Part shown: piece after piece, positions 22,581-34,000 of the stretch
Numbering within the stretch: the stretch's first letter is position 1
How the letters are laid out: every line of letters begins with the position of its first letter
Origin: Catenaria anguillulae PL171
Lineage: Eukaryota > Blastocladiomycota > Blastocladiomycetes > Blastocladiales > Catenariaceae
Direction: 5' to 3'
Length of the DNA: 59,924 bases
Assembly: GCA_002102555.1 (NCBI GenBank)
Contig: MCFL01000146.1
Span: 1-59,924 of the forward strand
Made by a program: the position numbers and the translations under genes
Notes under the pieces: model-generated
What the model was told of the DNA's origin: nothing
Databases searched by the model: none
The model's input: only the letters and a program-made list of their open reading frames with translations

Positions 22581-23705
22581 GGACGTGTGTGGACAGGGAA
22601 AGTGTCGATTTTTGCTATGTACTATGACGATGGGCAGAGTGGAGAGAGTGGCCGGATGGTGAGCTCAGACTGCTATGTACCGCCATTGACCCGCAAATGA
22701 GAATGAACGTGGGAACCAAATGAAATACTCAAAAGGATACGTACATGACAACTTATTGAACTTGTACCAAGCATGCACTTCAGTTCCCTGGCCGGCCGAA
22801 GTATAATCGTCAATAGTATTGTCGAGGTGGAGAGAGTGGGCCGGGCAGACCGCAATGAAACGCCAGACTCCTTATGCTCTTGCTCATGCATGTTTTAAAT
22901 TTGCCAATGAATTCCAATTGCAAGCGGTGTGAGTGTGACATGAGTGAGGGCTGGAGGGGGGGCGGATGGCGGGTGGCGTCAAGATTTGAAACGACGTTTT
23001 GATCTTGCTGTCGAGCGAAACGTGAGACACAACCACACACGTTCTTCCTGCAGCATTCACGGTGGGCGCTTGCATTCAAGATTCAAGATATATAGGTACG
23101 CTGTAGGTACATTACAGTACGGAAGTGCAGCTGGCCAATCGATAGCCCGCAAACTGCCACAACATATTAATGAAACATTTGGCGGCCGCTGATGAGAGAG
23201 ACCAAGCCCGGCCCAAGAGGGTGGCAGCGAAGCAGTCCGTCGTTGATAGGTTGATATACCGCATAGCCTGGTCCTGCAGTGCACGCCAGTGCATGTTGTT
23301 CCTATGACTTGGAGGCTGTGCAGGGACTCGAGTGACTGACTCGACTGAACATCGATTGCTGCCCGGAAACGCGTCGTCGGATCGTCACGGTCGAATCAGG
23401 TGCCACCAGCAAATGAACAGTCAGTCTGCTCTCTGTCCACCACTGGCACAGAAGAACTCAAATGTGTGGTCCTAGCCGAGGCTTCTAGCTCTCTCTCTTT
23501 CACTCTCACTCTCACTCTCACTCTCATTCTCACTCTCACTCACATCGATCGTCAAGTTTTTGGTTTACATGTATGCCGTCATTTTTTGAATAAAATGTAG
23601 ATTTCTCTCTTTCGCTCACTGCTGTCTCTGATCCAGCATTCATCGCGAGTCACACCCAAGCACAAGCAAGCAACCAATTGCAATCAATCAAAACCAAAAC
23701 ACAAC
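22581..23705. promoter_or_regulatory. divergent promoter region, coiled-coil gene / Argonaute
   Basis: About 1.1 kb between two outward-facing starts. It holds a CACTCT-type microsatellite at 23488-23544, about 160 bases before the Argonaute ATG. No other element is recognisable and no open frame has support. Confidence 0.45.
23488..23544. repeat. CACTCT microsatellite upstream of Argonaute
   Basis: A pyrimidine-rich tandem repeat, beginning with CT dinucleotides and continuing as imperfect CACTCT units with one CATTCT variant. CT-rich tracts close upstream of start codons are common in fungal promoters and may fix the transcription start; that role is inferred. Confidence 0.85.
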
Positions 23706-26551
23706 ATGTTGGGCACTCCGTCGACGTCTCAGCCTCAACAAAAGTTTTCGCTGGGCCAGCAGGCCTACTCGACCGCCGGCTTTGTGCGCCGCCCCGGCTT
23801 TGGGTCGGTGGGCACCCCTATCCAGGTGCTCGCCAACCACTTCGCCTTCACCACCCTCGGCTCCGGCTCCATCTACCACCACGATGTGACCATCTCACAA
23901 GCAACCTCGCCCCGCCCCGGGCCATCGACCAAGGACAAGGACAAGAAGGACCTCTCCAAGGCACTCATTCGCAAGATCTGGGCACGCTTTGAGCAAGACC
24001 ATGCCCCAAAGCTTCAAGTCCTCTTTGTACGGACATACGAGACAAGTTGCCATCTGCATGCAGGCCGTTTGAATGACTCACTCACTCACTCACACGTGCA
24101 TATCCATTGCCGTATGTATCTATCCATAGGGATTTGACGGCGTCAAGAACGCCTTCTCAGCTAAACGCCTCCCCACCGACACCTCCACGACGCTCGTGTC
24201 CCTCCCGCCGCCGCCCAATCGCCCGACCCGCAAGGACGGCTCGCCCAACACAAAGGACTTTACCATCACGTTCCGGCTCGTGGGCGAGCTGGCCCTGGCC
24301 GACCTGCACGCTTACCTGCAGGGCAAAACGCAAATGTCCAACAACATCCTGACGCTGCACCAAGCCATTGACGTCATGTTCAGACAAGGCCCCACGCGCA
24401 CCATGATCCCGGCAGGCCGATCGTTCTTTGACCCAACATTGCCACGCACGCCGCTTGCCGGTGGACTCGATTTGCTCTCGGGTGTGTTTTTGTCGGCACG
24501 CATGGGCATGCGCAAGATGACGCTCAATGTGGACACGGCATACACGGCGTTTTATCGGCCCATGAATGTGGTCGAGTTTTGCGCCCAAGTGCTTGGCCGG
24601 CCAGTCAACCAACTCATGGGCCAAGAGCTCTTGCCGGCCGACGTGCGCAAGCTCGATCGCGTGCTGCGCATGGTGACCGTGTCGACCACGCATCGCGGGT
24701 TCAAGGAGCGGCATGGCGTGCTGAGGTTGACCAAGACGTCGTGCGCAAAGACATTTTTCATCAAGAGCGATCCCGAAAAGGAGGCAAAGGACGCGGGAGA
24801 GGAGGCCCAAGAAGAACAAGGCTCCGAGCGTGTCTCGGTGGCGCAATACTTTGCCAAGGAATACAACGTCAAGCTCCGATACCCCAATTTGCCATGCCTT
24901 CAAGTCGGCCCAAAGGCGTCGCTGCCCATGGAAGTCGCCACCATCGAACCCGATCAAAAGTTTCGTGGCCAGTTGTCTCCACAACAAACCTCGGACATTA
25001 TCAAGATTGCCGCCAAGAAACCGCTCGAGCGCAAGGACCAAATTGCGCACCTCATGACCCGCCTTGCCCTCGACAAGGACCCGTACCTAGCCTCGATTGA
25101 CGTGACCGTGAGCCGCACCCCTATGGCCGTGAACGGGCGCTTGCTTCCACCGCCGCAGCTCGAGCTTAAGGGCAAAACCGCCATGCCGCGCGATGGCACA
25201 TGGAATTTGACGGGCATGGGCCTCAAGCTCGGCGCACGCATCACGTCACTAGGCGTGCTGTCGTTTGTCAACCCGCGCAACTTGCCCGAGCCCCAGATTG
25301 TCGACATGCTCAATGGGTTCTTTGCCGAGGCCACGGCCAAGGGTTTGCAATTTAACCCGGTCAAGAAGACACGCGAAAAGTTCCCGATTCACGTGACGCA
25401 GCCGCGCGGCGCTGAGGGGGTCGAAGTCGCGTTGCAGGCCTTGTGGAAGGCGACGGGCGACCAGTTTCAGGCGTACCCGGACTTGTTTATTGTCATTGTT
25501 CCGTTCCGCGACAACGACTTGTATGCCGAGATCAAGCGTGTGGGTGAGACCGTGCTGGGGGTGCCGACTCAGTGCTTGATGCAGAACAAGGCGCAGCGTG
25601 CCAATGCTCAGTATTGGTCCAATGTGGTGCTCAAGGTCAACACAAAGATCAAGGGCCCGTCGCATAACTTCCATCTCAAGCAGAGCAAGTTCTTGACCGA
25701 ACCGACCTTGATTGTCGGTGCCGACGTTACGCATCCAGCACCCGGTACCAACCAGGCGTCGATCGCCGCCATGGTCGGGTCGCTCGACCCAAACTGCCTG
25801 CGGTTCCAGCCCGTTGTCCGCATGCAGCCCGTGCGCCAGGAAGAGATTGCCGATGCCGGCGGCATGTTTCGCGAAGTGCTGCGCAACTACCAAACAAGCA
25901 ATGCGGGCCGCCTGCCCAAGCGCGTCATCATGTATCGCGACGGCGTGTCTGAGGGCCAGTTTGCGCTTGTGCGCGATGCCGAAGTCCACGCCATGCGGTC
26001 GGTGCTGGCCGAACTCAATGCGTCAGCAACAAAGCTCACGTTTGTGCTTGTCAACAAGCGCCATCACACGCGATTCTTTGCGTCCAATCCGCGCGATGGA
26101 GATCGATCGGGCAACATCAAGGCTGGGCTCGTGGTGGATTCGGGCGTGACGCATCCGACGGATTTCGATTTCTTTTTGCAGTCGCAGGCTGGGTTGCAGG
26201 GCACATCGCGCCCGACACGTTATGTGGTGTTGCACGACGAGATGGGCTGGTCGGCAGACGACTTGCAGCTGTTTACCTATCATCAGTGCTACACGTATGC
26301 GCGGTGCACGCGGTCCGTGTCAGTTGCACCCGCGGCTTACTATGCGCATCTCGTGTGTTTCCGTGCGCGGCATCATGTCAAGTATGAGGGGTCGGAATCG
26401 TCACTTGCGTCCATGGGTGGCGCTGCGGTCGAAGTGGCTCCGTTGCATGCAAAGTTGGGCAACAGGTATGTGACGGCATTTTTGCATTCACGCAACATTG
26501 CAGCTAATCTTCTCACGTGTTTGCTTTCGTATCAGCATGTACTTTATGTAA
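23706..26551 (+). CDS. Argonaute protein
   Basis: An Argonaute of about 890 residues, the small-RNA-guided slicer of RNA silencing. Exons are 23706-24026, 24130-26465 and 26536-26551, with introns of 103 and 70 nt. The last exon adds only SMYFM, matching the usual Argonaute C-terminus (MYF plus one residue). The N domain holds FTITFRLVGELALADLHAYL, linker L1 holds GLDLLSGVFLSARMGMRKMT, then PAZ, MID and PIWI. The PIWI catalytic residues look intact: GADVTHP (about residue 640), YRDGVSEGQF (about 709) and the histidine of YYAHLVCF (about 845). Cleavage activity is therefore expected. Dicer and RNA polymerase partners are not in this window. The harbouring region contains a DNA transposon less than 1 kb downstream. 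Confidence 0.95.
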
Positions 26552-27268
26552 GCCACAGCACAAGGATTCATTCAATTGGCCGGATTTCGCTCGTTTCGAA
26601 CAGCAGCAGTACACCTAAATTCCTCGTGAAAACAGGTGCAGTCGGAATGTTTTCGTTGGTGGTCGCTTGTCCCGCACAATCCTCCTTTTCCGTTTTGTTT
26701 TTTGTCTCTCTGTTTTGCACGCCCGCGAGGGTGTGTTCATACATACCTGTTGCGCCTGGCAGCGCCTCTTGTTCTCCCATTCTTATTGGATCTTGTCTCA
26801 TTTCTATGCTCCCCCTTGGCACGCCTTTACCGGTTCCATGTGTATTCCCATTTCTCGTTTCTGTTTCTTTCATTGGGTCACTCTCTTGGCGTCATTTTGT
26901 ATCTAGGCTGGTTCGTGTGGGGTAACATCATTGCCTGGTTTGTTGCATTTACTGCTTCTTGTATCAACCCACATCCTGTTTATCCTCGGCTCAGATCCAT
27001 TTTTCATGTAAATAAATTCACATCGTTCACGTCATCTAAAAAGAACGCAACAACAAGCTCGACGCACTTGTAATGCAACGAACACCCGAACAATCCATGT
27101 AAATATTTGTTTATGTGCAAGAATCACCAACATGCCTCACACTGCGGGCACCGAACCGCTGAAAACCACTGCCTTGACGGAACCAGTCGAACCAAGACCG
27201 AAATGTGAGGCTCCGATCCGACGAACGCAGATCCATCAATCTTACTCTTCAGCAAAGATTTCGCAAAT
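26552..27268. other. Argonaute 3' end and intergenic spacer
   Basis: Pyrimidine-rich sequence follows the Argonaute stop; the plus-strand frames that run on through it are hydrophobic by composition and not coding. The right end is the original target site of the Harbinger element, with AAT at 27266-27268. Confidence 0.5.
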
Positions 27269-27302
27269 AGAGACCACGGGCAGGATTTTTCGCACAAATC
27301 TT
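27269..27302 (+). repeat. Harbinger left terminal inverted repeat
   Basis: About 34 bases that pair with 30951-30984 in inverted orientation with two mismatches. It begins AGAGACCACGGGCAGGATTT. Confidence 0.9.
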
Positions 27303-27484
27303 TTGCAAATGATTGCAACATTAATCGCCGAAGAAACGTCAATCGGTGAGACCAGCTGGCTTTAGCGGCACGTGATGCCCGTCTGAGTGATACCAAGTGT
27401 GGAAGGTGAGACCGCTCGCTGAGACTGGACCTCCATACACACCATCCTCCTCCATGAACTGCACAAGCCGAACCATGCGCAAAC

Positions 27485-28846
27485 ATGGACAACAATCACA
27501 ATCGCCAGGCCGAACGCCATGCCGCCCGCCTCGCCGCCGTCTTGGCCCAGCGCGAACGCGTTCAACGCCAGCTCCTCCTCCTTGATCGCATCATCCACCT
27601 CGTCATGGCCATCGCTCAAATTGCTGCCCGGGCTGCGATGATGGCGCTGGCCGTGGCGCAGAGGGCGGCCGAAGCGGCCCTGTACCACCCACAATACATC
27701 GGCCCAATGCACATGTTCGGCCACGCCGACCGTCGACGTCGAGAGCAACCGTTCAACATCGAGGAACACGATGACTTCTGGTGCATCAACCACTTGCGCT
27801 TCCACCGCGAGTTTGTCATCAGGATGGCACAAGAACTCTTCGACTATCCAAGGCAGGACCGGCTCTTTTTTCGAACGGGCGCTGAAGGCGCTGAGCGGAC
27901 GCGCTCGTTCCCCACGATGGATTGCCTTTGCATTGTATTGTATCGCTTGGCTCGCCCTGAACGGGTGATTGACATGGAAATGGTGTTTCCATACACACAA
28001 CCCGAAATCTCTCGAATTTTCAACTTGGTTTGACTCGCCCTACCCTTCCGACTACCACTGCCCCATGCCTGACCTCATGCCCCCCCCCCCCACACACACA
28101 CTCCCTTTCCCTTGCCTCCACAGACAGTCACCAAGATTGCCGAGGAGTGGTCGCACTGCCTTACACTCGACCCCGAGCAGCTGCCAGAAGCTGTCTGCCA
28201 TGACTTTGCTCGTGCCATTCATGCCAAGTGCGGTCCCTTGCCCAATTGCATCGGATTTGTTGACGGAAACTTCCGGCCGGTCGCTCGTCCAGTAGACTAT
28301 TGGTATCAGTTTGTCTTGTACTCTGGGCACACGGCCTGTCATGGATTCAAGTATCAAGCCGTGGTCGCGCCAAATGGGCTGATTTTGGACTTGTTCGGTC
28401 CAGACAGTGGTCCAGCAAATGACCAGCAGCTCATGGCCGATTCTCAAGTCGAGGACGTCATTCGAGAACTGCCGGTGTTTGCACGCAATCCGGATGGTGA
28501 CGTTCCGTTTGTCGTCTTTGGGGATAAGGGCTACAACCCCTCCGATGTCTTGTGCACGCCTGTGTTTGGTCGAAACTTGACCGAGGAACAGCGGCAATTC
28601 AATCTCTCAACGTCTCGAGTTCGTGTATCTGTCGAACATGTTTTTGGTGACTTGCGGATGCAGTTTGGTCAGTTGGCAAACCCCCTCGCGCTTCGTTCAA
28701 TGCAAAGTCCTGTCCACGCCATATTTGTGGTGAGTGCCTTTTTCCTTAACCTCCATTGCTGCTGCTACCCCAACCAAACATCGCAATACTTTGAACTTCA
28801 TCCTCCTACCTTCCCGAATTACCTCCGCGGGCGTCGTTATGCTTGA
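27485..28846 (+). CDS. Harbinger DDE transposase (HARBI1-like)
   Basis: The enzyme cuts and pastes the surrounding element. Two exons, 27485-28027 and 28124-28846, joined in phase 0 across a 96-nt intron with a poly-C/CA pyrimidine tract, give about 421 residues. Catalytic motifs of the DDE_4-type nuclease are present: IGFVDGNFRPVARP (first Asp), FVVFGDKGYN (second Asp) and VRVSVEHVFGDLRMQF (Glu). The block YSGHTACHGFKYQAVVAPNG between the first two is typical of HARBI1 and its relatives. The N-terminal third is helical and Ala/Arg-rich with LFDYPRQDRLFF and the HTH-like YTQPEISRIFN. The C-terminal end after IFVV may be altered by a further intron, since a GTGAGT donor lies there. Confidence 0.9.
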
Positions 28847-29080
28847 GTCTTTCACCTGTCGTGGCTGGCTTTGTGCATTTAATGGTGACCAAGCACAATT
28901 CACATGTATGCGATTCTGTTGGAATGACATGTATGTATTGATTTTGTCTTGCCTGATTTGACAAAAAGAAAATGCATTCGTGGTTTGGAATCGGGATATT
29001 TACATACAAGGAAAGAGAGGTTTGAATAGATTGAAGAGTAGGATATGATACACGGCGCACAAGTCAAGCGAAAACAACTT

Positions 29081-30794
29081 TCAATCCCGCTCGTCATCGT
29101 TGGCTTCTACTTCACCTTGATACTCATTGTCGGACCCTTCATTGCTTTCACCATCATCTTTTTCACCTTCACCTTGTGTCTCGCTGTCATGCTCAACACT
29201 CTTTTCGTCGTCATCCAGCTCTTCGGTCACAGTCGCTCCTTGCAGCATCCCATTGCGATTCCCCGAGCCCGCCGAAAACGTAGCACCAAACTGCCCGAGA
29301 GGCGCATCGAACGATCCAAACAAATTCGGGACGCCGACCATTTGCGATATAGCAACGGCCATCATATCCCTTGCGTCCTTGAGGAATGAATCCGCAGCTG
29401 GTGATGAGGAGGAAGCTGGCGTGACATTCGCTTGACGCACAGCATCGCGGCGTGCACGAACGCGATCAGTGATGCCCGAGACATTCCGAGTTGAGGCTTG
29501 GGCGCCACGCTTCTTGCCACGCCGGACATTGGCTGGCGACTTCGGGGTTGGTTGGGCGTTGGACGGAGACGACGAGTTTGCCGATGATGACGATGCGGCT
29601 GCAGATGACGGCGGAAGTGGCATGCCAATCGAAGTCTTGATTTGGTTGACTTCCCGTTGGTTCATAACGTATCCGGGATTGTTCTGAAGGAAGTACAACG
29701 GGAAAATGGGGTTATGAAGGAATAATGCATTGCACAGAAGGAGAAGACGTACCTGCATCCTGGGCATGGCAGTGTGCCGGAATCCATTCTTGTGTGTTGT
29801 CGTTTGCGCCGCAGCTTCCTTTGCTGATGCCGCTTTTTTCGCGGAGTCCTCCATAAACTCGCACATTTGACGAAGTTGAGTCTGATAACAAGCCGGAATT
29901 AGACTGTGTGAGCAGCTGAGCAAATAGAGTACAGAGTAAACGTACAACGTGAATAGCCTCCCCATTGCCTGAACCACTGGTAATACTTGGATCGCGCCCT
30001 TTCAACTCTCCCCACCACTTCAACAAAGTCTTCTTGGCCCGCCTGCCCAATTGATACTTGTCTGACGTGCATTCCGGTTGAAACTTGGTGATCAAATCGC
30101 CCGCCACCGTCGTCCAGTTTGGCTCCACCATTGTCCGCCCATCTTGACAGAAATGCGAGAAAATTACCCGAATGTACTCGATCCCAGCTGGAGAGCCGAA
30201 TGCCATGGTTGGGAACTTTGAACGCGAACCAGGTTCAGCCGGCGCCATTGAGGGGCGAGTGGAAGCGGTGGCGGACGCAGGGGGAACGGGAGGCGCCATG
30301 GAGGCCGGCCGAACAGGAGGAGAGATCATGGGCACGGGTGCGGAGATGGCGGGCGGCGCGAAGGTGGCGGGAAGCATAGTGACCGGGCGAATAGGAGGTG
30401 GAATCATGGGATTAGGTGGACGAGTTGGCGGAATCATGGGCATGGGTGGACGAGGTGGTGGAATCATGGGCATGGGTGGACGAGGTGGTGGAATCATGGG
30501 CATGGGAGGCCGATGTGGGGGTGGAATAAACATGGACGCAAGTGACGCAGCGGTCGTGGAAGACGCGGTGGAGCGAGGGCGCTCGTGGGGGGCAGGGTAG
30601 GGCACAGACGTGGAAGACGTCTTGGGTCGGGACTGAGACGGCGGCATGATGCCAGAAGTGGGTTTGCATGGGCAAGCAGGGAGTGCCATGGAGGGCAGAC
30701 GCAGACGGTCAGTGACGAGGGTATGCTTTCGGGCCGGCCGAGGGAGGCATGCTTCATAAGGCGCACTTCGTGAGTGAGACAAGTGGAGCTTCAT
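29081..30794 (-). CDS. Harbinger second gene, Myb/SANT-like DNA-binding protein
   Basis: Harbinger elements usually carry a second protein that binds the element ends and brings the transposase into the nucleus. This one has exons 30794-29946, 29881-29753 and 29683-29081 (introns 64 and 69 nt, both phase 0), about 526 residues. The N-terminal half is Pro-rich with a tandem repeat of PPMPMIPPPR. The Myb/SANT-like part near residues 205-285 includes YIRVIFSHFCQDGRTMVEPN and WTTVAGDLITKFQPE, ending RAKKTLLKWWGELKGRDP. Basic stretches (VRRGKKRGAQ) could be nuclear signals. The tail is acidic. The 69-nt intron has no stop in frame, so its retention would add 23 residues. Confidence 0.8.
30409..30510. 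repeat. 30-bp coding minisatellite in Harbinger second gene
   Basis: About three and a half copies of a 30-base unit containing GGAATCATGGGCATGGGTGG, encoding PPMPMIPPPR on the minus strand. Diverged copies flank it on both sides. Confidence 0.8.
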
Positions 30795-30950
30795 AGAAGG
30801 ACATTTAGCATGATAACGAAAGTGATAAAGATTTGAGAATCACAGTTTACGAAGTGTGAGTCGGTGTCAAACTTTTGTGAAAAGGGCCGCCGATGAACAA
30901 ATCTTTCGCAAAAGTTAGCGGTGAGCACTAGGTCTCACTTAGGCGTGATT

Positions 30951-30984
30951 AAGATTGGTGCGACAAATCCTGCCCGTGGTCTCT
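30951..30984 (-). repeat. Harbinger right terminal inverted repeat
   Basis: Inverted partner of 27269-27302; read on the plus strand it ends CCTGCCCGTGGTCTCT and is followed by AAT. Confidence 0.9.
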
Positions 30985-31055
30985 AATGTTGCGACACTAC
31001 GTTCACTTGCCGCGAGACGTGCAGCACGCCAGTCGGCGATCCCGGACACTTCGCA

Positions 31056-34000
31056 ATGGATGATTCCGAACGTCTACTACCAGTTTACCTGCTTGCATCC
31101 AATGGCAGTGCACCCTTGCGTTCCTCCCGACCGCCAGCCACGAGTTCCTCTGAGTCTCAGGCTCCGCAACACGAGCAGCAAGTCGATTGTGATGGCAGGG
31201 ACCGCAGTCATGAGCGTCGCACCGTCGCTCAACAGCTCGAGACCAGCATCGCCGAGACACGCCTCTTGCTCAGGCATTTGATCCAACTTGTCGCCGCTCA
31301 GCAGCTCTCCGGCAACGCAGACTCTCAACAATTGGAGGACCTGATCCTCGACACGTGCGAACTGCTTGCCGTTCAAATCGCGGCGGGGCGAGTCGAAATT
31401 GCTCGAGACAACGCGGTTGCGAGGCAGGCTGTGGCCAGCACCCACCCAACATCCATCCGCACTCGGAATTGTGAGCGCGATGATAGTCAGAAGTTGCCAG
31501 ATCGACAATTGCGGCTGCAGCTCCTGAAGCAGCAGCGCGAAACGGCGGTCTTTCGCTCAATTCTGGCGTCGCCTGCAGCCCCTTCGTCACAGCTGCCACT
31601 TGCTCCTCCCCTTCCTAGCAAACCGCCATCTGCGCCATGCTTTACCGTGGCGCCACAGCCACCTTTACCAGCACATTCTCTCAACCCAGCCATTCCTGCA
31701 ACTACTGCACCGTCACCCTCGACAATTTCCGACCACATTCAATTTCTCGCACCGCCACCTCCACGCACCCCACACGTCGTCCCACTTGCCATTCGCACCA
31801 CCCAATTTGCAACATTCAAACGCACGCGCTACACTTCGAGTGGCCGTCTTGCCCTCTTCTCGTCCTCATCCTCCTCCTCGGCTCTTGTCCTCGCGCACAC
31901 ACTGATCCCCGCGCGCCGCATACCAACGCACATTCTCGACACGTACATCAAGCACATGAACGATCTGTATCCTGCAAAGCCAAACACGGCTCAAGTGTTA
32001 CCCGCCATTGTTGTTGCAGGCCCGACGTGCAGTCAAACAGCTCAACAAGTCGCGCAACGGATCGATTCCGCTTGGCTGTCGGTACTCAGGGCCGGCAATT
32101 GCTTGACTGCGTGGATCTTGCGGCCCATGGTCACGATCTGCGTGCAGCCCGTTGAAACGAGCCAATGGGCAAGCCAGTTATTGGCAATGCTGTCGGATGC
32201 GGAGCGCGAGTATATTGAGCAGGTGCAGGCAAAAGTTGTGGTTGCGATTGGTGTTGAGTGCGATGAGCATCCCGAGGGGCTGTTTCCGGACTCAAACGTG
32301 CCCAACAGAGACACGAGCGGGTTTCGGCTGAGAGAAAGGGTGGCGCTGGTCGTTGGCGAGGTCGAGATACCTGCAGGAATCGAGTATTTCAATGATGATC
32401 GAGAGGAAGTGGAAGAGGATCCGAGCGAGCAAGAAGAAATGCGTGTGGATGAGCTATCGGAAGCGGTACTTTTCATTTCCCCCTGAGACGCCATGGTCAT
32501 GTCCTTTCAAATTCACACGATTTACGCAAATAACAGTGCAAGATCTCAATACTCTTGACCACGTTACCAACTCCGCCAACTGCTCCCGAGCCAAACCTGC
32601 CGCCAATCAAGTTGCATTTGCCCAACTTGACCGTCGTCGCCCACCGTCTACTTCCAAACCGTGTTCTTGACCCAGCCCTCAGCGCCGCATACACGGTAAA
32701 GCTTGCCAGGGTTTCGTCCTCCGCGAACACATGTCCCGGTCTCAGTGTCATCCAATCCCTTCTCCCGCTTGGGTTCGGCGACTGCAGCACAATCGCGCAC
32801 CTCAATCTCTTGCGCTCAGCGTGCCAGGACGCGCTGCATGTGTCGGTCAACCAATGGGTTGTTGTGACGACAACATCAAGTCGGGCCGGAGTGCTGGGCG
32901 AGTGGTGGGACATGTTGCTTGGCGCTTGCGGCAATTTGAACAATGGTGGGCAGCAGCTGGTATTGCTTGTGGGGATTGAGCAGAGGCAAGAAAGCGGTGT
33001 TGAGGGTGCCAATGTATACATGCTACGCGAGCGGATCGCTGTCGCGTACGCGTCCGAGGCGCATGTTGAAGAAGGGAACAAGGACAATTTGGGCAAGTGT
33101 GCCGAGGAGGCGCAGCCGTATGTGTTGGTGTTGAGCGATGATGAGGATGATGGCATGGACGTGGATGATAAGTCAGACGCTCGCTGCGGTTGCTCAATGG
33201 TGTCCGTGCCCATGGACCCATTGCCTGCGGACGATTCACTCAAAAATATTCAAGTGTCTGATCTTGCAACGGCACCTCAGCAAACGCCACCTCGCTCATG
33301 CTCGCCCACAGCGGATTCATTTTCGATTCCTCCCACGTCCGCTTCAGTCAAGATGGCCGCCTTCCCGCTCAACGACGGATGTGTGGCCGACGAGATGTTG
33401 AATGTGTTCCCACTGCCTGCCGAGTCACAATCGCCGCCCAAATCCATCGCAGGGGATTGTCTGCCCTCTCCCGCGCCATCCAAGCCTTCATCTGATTCGC
33501 TGACACCGCCTGCTTTCCTTCAAGACCCACCACTCAACCACTTGCCAGATGCCACGCAAAATCCTCCACTTGGCCATGCCCATCAGCAATCTCCTTGTGC
33601 CGCGTCTCGTTCCCTTCATTTGCAGGTCGCCTCAGGGGCGCCCGAGCTGCTCCAATCTCTCAGTTTAACCAGTCCTGGTCTGGACACTGCCATGTCACCA
33701 TCAGATGTCGACCCAGCGCAAACTGGCTTCGCACTCAATACGCCGTTACCCCAGCTGCCTTCAATTCCATCTGCCCAATCTGGTGCATGCAACGATACCC
33801 ATGCCAGTGGCGGTCATGACACTATGTGCAACTCAAGTCCCAAGGCAGCAGCACATTGTAATTGGTCATTGCTGCCTGCTATACCAGCGCCACTCAGCGA
33901 TTCACAACTTCACAAGGACCAAAGTTTGGTTCCAACGCAGCCATTTCCCTCTTGCGTTCCGTCAGCACAACGACCCAAGTCTGCGGCGTTTCCTTTATCA

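Larger units (their letters stand above)
27269..30984. mobile_element. PIF/Harbinger DNA transposon, apparently whole
   Basis: The element spans about 3.7 kb. Its ends are inverted repeats: the left one starts AGAGACCACGGGCAGGATTT, and the complement of the right one starts with the same 20 bases. The match continues to about 34 bases with two differences. Both ends are flanked by AAT (27266-27268 and 30985-30987), a probable 3-bp target-site duplication. Inside are a DDE transposase gene (+) and a convergent Myb/SANT-like gene (-), the standard two-gene content of this superfamily. Both frames are open through their inferred introns, so the copy may be recent and active. Subterminal copies of GTGAGACC lie near both ends. 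Confidence 0.9.

Noticed and set aside
26552-26925. Extension of Argonaute past 26465 as a hydrophobic tail
   Set aside because: It is intron and 3' untranslated sequence read through; splicing to SMYFM gives the expected Argonaute end.
28078-28100. Poly-C/CA tract as a separate microsatellite locus of note
   Set aside because: It is the pyrimidine tract of the transposase intron and needs no further explanation.
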